A stretch of DNA of 64,000 bases from Dastarcus helophoroides (taxonomy: Eukaryota; Arthropoda; Insecta; Coleoptera; Bothrideridae). Under the pieces are notes generated by a model. It saw only the letters and a program-made list of their open reading frames with translations, had not been told where the DNA came from and ran no database searches. The stretch's first letter is position 1. Each line of letters starts with the position of its first letter. The DNA lies in contig CM053336.1 of the NCBI GenBank assembly GCA_028583605.1, positions 25,219,004 through 25,283,003 on the forward strand, read 5' to 3'. Made by a program: the position numbers and the translations under genes. Positions 56,852 to 64,000 of the stretch are shown piece after piece.

Positions 56852-57342
56852 ATTTTGGTTAATAAATCTGACTGCCAGTTAATGAAGCTAAATAATTTTG
56901 TCGACCGAAACCCGAAGATACAAGGTACATTTAATGATTAGATTGCACTTGTGTTTGACAAAAAATATATTAAAAAAAATTAAAAAACCTATAAAATGGG
57001 TATGGCACAGACTGACATGGTAATTTCCGGCAAAAAATCTGTGCTGTTGCATAATCAGACACCTCTAACGTTATTCAAATAAGATATTCATTTGCGATTT
57101 GTCAGACTACGATCGTTGCTTTCAAAAATACGATTGCTTTCCCCTCCAGCAGGCTAGATTTCTTTACAAAATATTTTATTATCTATTGTTCAGAACTTAT
57201 TACATCACTTTAACATGACATTTATATAAATAAAGTTAAAGTATGGCTTATAATTTCAGTATCACCATCTTTTGGTAATGTTGAATATATAGGATGATTC
57301 AAATCTGAACGCTAGATGTACTAGACAAGCTTGATTTTATAT

Positions 57343-57603
57343 AATTATTCATAACTATTAAACTTTATTAACGCTGAAAAAGCAACATATATTAAAAATG
57401 CCACAAAATTTCGATAAATATTTGCTAACACTGGACCAGCTTTCGCGTTACTGCATTATCGGCCGTTATGCCAGAAATTTTCGCCAATGATGCAGTAATG
57501 CAAAACCTGATCCGGTGTTAACCAATATTTATCAAAACATTGTGAATTTTTAATATCTGTTGTTTTTTAATCGTTAATAAAGTTAAATAGTTATGAATAT
57601 TAA
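57343..57603. mobile_element. Small palindromic element, 261 bp
   Basis: Arms 57343-57462 and 57482-57603 are inverted copies with moderate divergence, separated by 19 bases. Ends read TAATTATTCATAACTATT and its inverted relative. It is a foldback-type MITE without coding sequence. Confidence 0.75.
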
Positions 57604-59290
57604 AGAATTCCACGAAGTAAAGGTTGGAAATGTCAATTATATAAATATTGCCAATTAACACTTTATTTTTAAATTTCGATATAATTTCGAAAGTTAGTTG
57701 GCAGTTTTGTGGTTTTTGAAGTAATAAATAAGTAGTCCTTTATAATGCTGCTAATAGAGATTATTAATTATTACCACTGCTATGGTATATCAAATAACAA
57801 CCTTTTCCAGGTAACTTGTGGCCAAAATAAGTCAAAGACCTGAAATTAAAAGCGTATGTTCATAGAGTGACACTTGCTTCATTTTGCTATCTTTATTGCT
57901 GAAGGAACCGTAAGCCCGAGCTACTTTGTCACGCTAGGTTACTTGGTCAAAAGTAGTTGCATTTCAATTATTATTAGGCTATGTGAGGTTTTATTTTCTT
58001 TTTGGTTTGATTAAAAAGTAGTAGGTAAAAATAGTACCAAGGTTTAACAAAATTGCGTAAACTTGACTGGGTAAATTTTGAAAAAATCTTGCTAATATTA
58101 GGAGAGGTGTAAGTCAGGCCGAGGCCAGATGAGTACTCAAAATTCTATGCAGCAGACTTTGCAATAAGCTATTTGGTAAGCATATAGTTGTTCCAGGGCA
58201 TTTACAATATACCTTAAAACCTGAAGATAAGCAGATAATAAATCACCACCCCGATTCTGAAGAAAGATAAGTAATATATCATTACCCTAAATCCTAAACA
58301 TGAGTAGACATTACATGAAATATTTTATCAAAACTCAAATCGGGGATTTCCACTATCATAAGCTGGGTTTTCTAAAAAAACAAGGCAGGATCAATAAAAA
58401 ATGGGAATTAGAAAAGTCAGATATTTGGCACATAAACATGGTTTAAGATACATTTGATTGTATACGTTAGAAGCCCATTTTAAAATTAAATATCCTTGAC
58501 GAATATTAATAACATTTTAAAAAAATTTTATAGCTGAATAGAAAATCAAAAATTCTTTCAAATGAGCTATCAGACGCACCCTGTTTCAATTTAAAAATAT
58601 CAAAGAAAAATTGACAATTCAATGGAGTTGGACGGAAAGGGATAAGATAATGCTTAAGAGGTGTCAATTTAGAATCAATAATGAACTGGTAACTGTAACT
58701 GGTGTTACAGTAACACATATTCCTTAGAATAAACTTTATTAGATGCTCTTTATTTATATATTTATTTTGTATCACTTTGATAGCAATGCTCAATAGTAGA
58801 TTGTTAAAATCAGGCAAACATTTAATTATTTTTTTTTATAGATTCCTCATAGTTGCTGGTAATTTGGTATTTATACCTAATAAAATGTATTAACAAGAAA
58901 TATTAAAAATTCCACGACGTTTGAACAAATATTTGATATAATATTAAATATTATGTTAAACCATGCTTTCGTTAAAACTCAGTGAAATATGAAAACGAAA
59001 ATTAAAATGCAAATCATTTAAAAATGGTAGGTGGTAAACTAGAGCTTTCACTCGTCCGATGTAGTACCTCCCCACGTATCACTAGGAGACGGTGAAATGA
59101 TGCTTACATTATGTTTCGGTCTCTGGCACCTGAGTTAGTTTCTGTTATTCTTCCTTCCTTATCTTGTTGTTTTCCTAATTGTCTTTTTTTCATCTCCTCT
59201 GTTTTTTCTTGTAATTAATAAAACCCAAAATAATGGACTCTTCGTGTAAAAAATTACGAACATAAACTACCCTCCCGTTCGGATGTCCAG
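57604..59290. other. No gene seen
   Basis: AT-rich unassigned sequence. The last part (about 59040-59290) may be the 5' UTR of the LINE that follows: it is pyrimidine-rich and ends near an ATG at about 59232. Confidence 0.4.
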
Positions 59291-61412
59291 GTGAAAGGTG
59301 TGCGAGGAAGTTCAAAATCGACGGAAAATTCTAATGTTTCACAGGCCAGGTCTTCTTCTAATAATTCATTTAAAATTCAGTTCTGTAACATTTGGGAGCT
59401 AAACTCGGTTTATCAACACCTTCAGAATGAAAGTGCTGTCTCTGACAGAAACCCAAGTCTCCCAATCTATCAATACGGACACAGAGTTTCGACACAAGAA
59501 GGTAATTTGTGCTTTTACTTGAAGCGATTTGTCTCGTCAACGAGGAAAGCACGAAAATCTGATCATGACATGATTTGGCTGAAAATCTACTTCAAAATTA
59601 AAGTAACATTCATTTGTTCCCTTTATTTGTCTCCAAATGATCCGTCATACAGATAGCTCTTCTCTTATCTCTTCGTAACCTTCAGTCACCTGCAGATAAG
59701 TTATTCAAAGGCTGGGATTGTCTTTCTAGGGAACTTCAACGGACATCCCTTGGTTAAGGTTTTCTTCTCAAACTGATGACGTTGGAAGGATGGCAGAAGC
59801 TTTCGCCATTACTTTGGGCTATCGGAATTGGTTGACGAACCTACAAGAATTTTTTATGTAAATACCCATCAACCTAATCGACTCGGCCTATTCCTCACAA
59901 ATTCTCCAAATTTGTATAGAATCACTGTGACATCACCGCTTGGAAATTCCGACCACAAGCTTGTAGCAGCTCTCGCTGGCGTCATATAGTACCTTTTTGT
60001 TAGACACAGCCCCCTAAAGTCTGGCACTTTAACTCTGCAACTAGCAAGAATTAAAAGACTTCTTCCATGACAAGAAGTCTGTTTTAACTTCCTTCGCTGA
60101 AACTATCCTCATTGGTGTGAAATGTTAAATTCCCCATTTCCAAAAGACGCCTGCCTTCAGTAAATCTTGGTTTAGCAAAAAATGTGCTTAAGCTGTGTTC
60201 TGCAAAAATTGCTCATATTGTCGTTGGCGAATTAATTCCTCAGTCGGGACTCGGGCCACCTTTGTAGATGCACGGAATTTTTATAGACGGGTTATTGACA
60301 AGGCAAACATTGATTGCGATCATAAAATGCTCCAAAGAATTATCAACTATTCAAATGGTTTCAAGTCCTTCTAGGGATTTGCAAAGACCTTTGGGAAACA
60401 TTTTACATCTTTAAATATTTCACCTTTACTTGATGATAACAACAATACTTCTTTTAAGGAAAAGGCTGACCTGCTACCCTCCTGTTTGCTGAAAATTCCA
60501 ACTTTGATATTCGAAACGCAGAACCTCATATTCTTCCTAAGGTAAGCACTTCGATGCCTGAAGTTGTTTTCAGACAACGCACAATCAGGAAGATTCTCCT
60601 CGAGCTCGACAGATCGAAAGCTTGGGTCCTTAATGGCATCAACGCTATTGTTCCCAAAAAGTTCGCTCCAGAGTTAACTCCTGTTCTAAGCAAATTGTCC
60701 ACAATTTCTTACAACAAAGTTGTATTACCTAACATCTGAGAATCTGCAAGGGTGCAGCCTGTACCTGAAAAGGAAAAAAGCAATCTGGCCAACAACTATC
60801 GCTCTGTATCTTTTTTGCCTGTTATATCTAAATTGATAAAAAAGGTTATCAACGTCGAGATTTTCAAATATCTTAAGGAGAATAGAATCATCTTGGACAG
60901 GCCATACGGTTTCAAACAACAACGCTTAACTGTTGATCTGTTGGCATATTTAATTCATATCTGTAACTCAGCCATTTTAAAACACAATAAGGCTAGGATT
61001 GTGACTTTGAATATTTCAAAGGCCTTTGACAGAGTCAGGCACCACCCTCCTCAACCAATTAATATCTTATGATCTTCCTCCTGGACTCTTTCAATTGATA
61101 TCCAATTTTCTCCCTGTCAGATCTCTTTAGGTCGTCGTCGATGCATCTCAGTCGAGACATTTGCGATTAACGCAGGGGTGCCTCAGAGGCTGTTCTGTCT
61201 CCTACTCTATTTCTGTTACATATAAAGGATCTCTTAGCTTCAACTTCCAATCCGATATACAACATGGCTGATTTAGATCGGCTAAGAGAACAGCAGATAC
61301 AGATGATTAATCGGGATCTCGAAATCGTTCTGGAATGGAAAAAAAACTAGTCAACTTTAATGCCTTAAAAACTCTGGCCGCGGTTTTCTCCAAGAAAACA
61401 TCAAGGAGTAAT
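59291..61412 (+). mobile_element. CR1/Jockey-like LINE, third copy, degenerate
   Basis: Endonuclease remnants include KIQFCNIWELNS at the start, TEGNLCFYLKRF-like text and ICSLYLSPND. Further on there is ELDRSKAWVLNGINAIVPKK, KKFAPELTPVLSKLSTISYN, NYRSVSFLPVISKLIKKVIN, DRPYGFKQQRLTVDLLAYLI, IVTLNISKAFDRVRH and the QGC-type RT motif near 61180. It ends near 61412 at the region corresponding to VFSKKTSRDNA in the 32400 copy. At least five frame breaks are present and the YADD segment is reduced to NMADLDRL-like text, so it is inactive. Confidence 0.8.
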
Positions 61413-62099
61413 AGCAAATGCTAAATGCGTAGGTACCGGCTGATCTGATTGCGATTGCTAATTGCGCCGCTTACAGACCTAACTGCCCATAGTACCGCTA
61501 GTCACAAAGAGATAGCAGTACCCATTCTAGGGTCTATATATTAATTTGTAAATTTGGATTTAAACAATTTTGATGAGAATGTAATGAACACTTTATTTCT
61601 TTAAAAGATCATAGAGCGAGTTTTGTTTAAAAAAATATTTTTTTGTGTTTTGTAGAGTATAATTAGAATTTGCAATAAAATATATTTTATTTTCAAATGC
61701 AGTTTTCATGAAAGAGTGATATAATTTTATTCCTATGAATGCAAGCAATTTTAATTAAGTAACCCACAACCGTAACGACGTGCAACCGTACAGAGTACTT
61801 TAAAGGGGCTCAGAAATGTCGATAATGTTTTTTTTGTACTCGATGAAAATAATTTAGAGATGATAACCAAAAAATATTTTGGAGGTTATAAGATGTTAAT
61901 TAAATTTAATTCATAAAAATATTATTAAATATCACACATTTTGTATCACTTTTGTTTCGCTTAAATTTAATACCTTGCTATGGCACTGGAGTCACCTAAA
62001 GTCTTAATTACTATTATTTTTGCATCTGCGTACCCCCTGTCAAAAAGTCATTAGCCGCCACTGGCCTCATATACTAACAAACACAAACTCAGAGAAACA
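61413..62099. other. No gene seen
   Basis: AT-rich unassigned sequence between the LINE and the second LTR element. Confidence 0.4.
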
Positions 62100-62202
62100 T
62101 AATGCAAAAACAAAGAACACAAAACAACACTGGAAATGAAACCCTTATCATCACATCGAAAACCCAAACATTGAAAAGAGACATTGAGAAACACCGACAA
62201 AT

Positions 62203-62385
62203 AAATGCTCTAGGTGCGGTTATAATCACGATTTTAGTGATTTAAAAATGCGCCCAGTTCACAACACGAAATACCACCAATGCGGACGCATAGGTCACTT
62301 CGCAAAGAAATGCAGAACCATAAAAAATAGACGTATAAATAAATACACTAAACATAACAATGGCACGCCGACAAAGGCAACCTAA
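62203..62385 (+). pseudogene. Gag C-terminus with zinc knuckles
   Basis: KCSRCGYNHDF, then NTKYHQCGRIGHFAKKC. The second is a CCHC-like nucleocapsid knuckle with its first Cys replaced by Tyr or shifted; the first keeps C-x2-C only. The frame stops at about 62385. It would bind the element RNA; here it is broken. Confidence 0.65.
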
Positions 62386-62432
62386 CCGCGGGAGAGTCAC
62401 CTTACCTCAGCCAGTGACGTTCGAAACCTCGA

Positions 62433-62681
62433 ATGCTTCAAAGTAAGCCACCCCAACCACGCGAGAAGAGGCGACATAGTTCTCGTGCAGGTAGGTGGTG
62501 TCACCTAAGTATGCTGATTAATTCAGGAGCTGCGTGTGATATAATAAATGGCGAAGATTTTCAAACCCTCACTACGAATAAAGCGTCTATGTGGGACTTG
62601 GAACATGAAGTTGTCAGTAATTTGAAATCCTACGCCACAACAAACCACTCAAAATTAAATGCAAGTTCACAGCACCGATAG
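62433..62681 (+). pseudogene. Retroelement aspartic protease, catalytic Asp replaced
   Basis: The frame has SMLINSGAACDIINGEDF, the flap-side active-site segment of a retroviral-type protease (usual: LIDSGA..N.I). The catalytic D is N here, so the protease is dead. It continues into a frame break before the RT. Confidence 0.7.
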
Positions 62682-62728
62682 GCGTAAATAATGGAAAAGT
62701 AACATCCAGGGCCTTAGGAATACTCAAA

Positions 62729-63400
62729 TTGGGACTTATTAATACAATAAACCAAAATAGGAAAACTAGCCCATTCCCAATTATACGGGATATCAAAGTC
62801 AAATTAAAAAACGATCCAAAAGTGAAACCCATACAACAACCAATCCGACGAGATCCCATAGCAGTCGCAGAAAAAGTAAGTAAATTAAACGAAGCGCTGG
62901 CCTGGGACATTATCGAAAGCGTTAAGCAATCCAGTCCCTGGATATTTTTCCTATGGTTATAGTATTTAAACCTGATGGTGACATTATGATATGTGTCGAT
63001 ATGAGACGGGCAAATAAAGCCATACTAAGAAAAAATTTTGCATTACGAACGAACATTCGACACTTTCTTGACCAAATTACGTGGGGCGTAGTACTTTTCT
63101 CTTTTGAATATGCAAATGCCTATCATCAACTAGAACTCAAAGAGAACATCAGACCAATTGCTACGTTTATTACTTATCTAGGTCTATCTAGATATAAACG
63201 GCTAATGTTTGGGTTAAACTCAGCCCCAGAAATATTTTAACGGATCTTTCAAAATTTACTTGCATCATGCAACAACTATTTGAATTACTTAGATGACATC
63301 ATATTGTACAGAAAAACCGAGGCAAACAACGACGCAAGCCTACGCAAAACACTGGAGACGTTAAGGGACTTTAATGTTCTTTAAAATTAAAATAAATGCC
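62729..63400 (+). pseudogene. Reverse transcriptase of the second LTR element
   Basis: RT motifs: VKQSSPWIFFLWL in place of SPWASP..VV, IMICVDMRRANKAI, LFSFEYANAYHQLELKENIR (usual FS.LDL...YHQI, Asp replaced by Glu-Tyr), YKRLMFGLNSAPEIF, a stop at 63238, and YLDDIILYRK near 63285. The YLDD box is intact but a frame shift near 62950 and several stops disable the enzyme. Confidence 0.8.
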
Positions 63401-64000
63401 AATTTAAAGTACAAACGCTGAAATTTCTAGGGCACATCTTGACACCAACAGGCCTTAATCCCGATTTAACGAAAATTAAAGTCGTCCGCGATTTCCGTCC
63501 ACCCCTTAACAAAGACGAGACACAAAGTTTTCTCGGACTAGTGACATACTTGGCAAAATTCGTACCGAATTTTGGAAACCTTACCGAACCACTACGACAT
63601 TTGATAAAAACCGATATCCAATTCACATTGAAACCAATCCACCAAAAGAATTTTGAAAAACTCAAAGAAACCCTAAGTGAACTTCCAACTCTGGCTTTCT
63701 TTGACCCTAATCTTTGCACCAGAATAATCGCTGATGCAAGCCCTGTAGCCTTCGGAGCAGTCTTATTACAATTCAATGAGGGCAATATTCCGCAAGTCAT
63801 ATCTAACGCAAGTAAGAACTGGAATCACGTCAAACGCCGTTAATCACAAACAGAAAAAGAAAGTTAAGTTTGGGCGCTAGAACAATTTTATTTTTACTTA
63901 GTGGGGCTAACTTTTAAATTTGTAACTGACCATAAGTCTCTGGAGGCCATCTTCAAGCCTACTTTAAGACCACCCGCCAGGATAAAAAGATGGGTTCTAC
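63401..64000 (+). pseudogene. RT end and RNase H of the second LTR element
   Basis: FLGHILTPTGLNPDLTKIKV and FLGLVTYLAKFVPNFGNLTE are the RT thumb. TRIIADASPVAFGAVLLQFN starts RNase H, its catalytic Asp present. A stop at 63841 and another at about 63864 follow, then FKFVTDHKSLEAIF with the last catalytic Asp. The sequence leaves the window before integrase. Confidence 0.8.

Larger units (their letters stand above)
62100..64000 (+). mobile_element. Second Ty3/gypsy-type element, decayed, runs off the right edge
   Basis: Order: Gag zinc knuckles, protease, RT, RNase H. Frame breaks and stops occur throughout. The 5' LTR and most of Gag are absent on the left, and integrase lies outside the window. 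The presence of CCHC knuckles separates this family from the element at 773-6021. Confidence 0.85.

Noticed and set aside
58506..58817. 103-codon minus ORF, considered as a LINE C-terminus
   Set aside because: Residues do not line up with the conserved LINE tail blocks, and there are no flanking LINE pieces on that strand.

Overview
This is eukaryotic, almost certainly insect, nuclear DNA. It has spliced genes with GT-AG introns (one only 49 bp), an ionotropic-receptor-like C-terminus, and a mixed load of Ty3/gypsy LTR elements, RNase H-bearing and CR1/Jockey-like LINEs, a PIF/Harbinger transposon, foldback elements and very AT-rich, strand-asymmetric repeat arrays. A beetle is plausible but the sequence does not prove it. 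A 10-N assembly gap lies at 34988-34997. Host coding sequence is a small fraction.

Layout. 1-6021: a LINE RNase H tail, then a gypsy-type LTR element with intact gag and pol, a short third ORF and one recognisable LTR at its 3' end. 7150-8230: a decayed 6-phosphogluconate dehydrogenase retrocopy on the minus strand. 8320-14004: AT-rich repeat array A, holding a retroposed insert with a 15-bp target duplication. 14005-17031: a LINE with endonuclease, RT and the start of RNase H. 17108-19070: four exons of a diverged 2-oxoglutarate dehydrogenase E1 paralog (minus). 20681-21939: the 3' exons of a two-RRM RNA-binding protein gene (minus). 21950-30960: AT-rich array B, made of at least three different tandem arrays. 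30960-37660: a first-exon candidate, a CR1-like LINE with an internal deletion, unnamed minus-strand exons, the gap, an ionotropic-receptor C-terminus and a second CR1-like LINE. 37658-57603: transposon-dense DNA with four inverted-repeat elements (three over 1 kb), a Harbinger element with TAA target duplication, a DUF4806-like gene (broken) and an unexplained terminal-repeat family. 59291-61412: a third CR1-like LINE copy. 62100-64000: a decayed second LTR element running off the right edge.

The two host genes near 17-22 kb share the minus strand and sit between the two AT-rich arrays. If both are active, their missing exons must lie beyond or inside those arrays, giving introns of about 10 kb or more. 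The most unusual features are the recurring foldback design in which each arm is itself a tandem repeat, the polarity-switching AT-rich arrays, and the diverged oxoglutarate dehydrogenase paralog.
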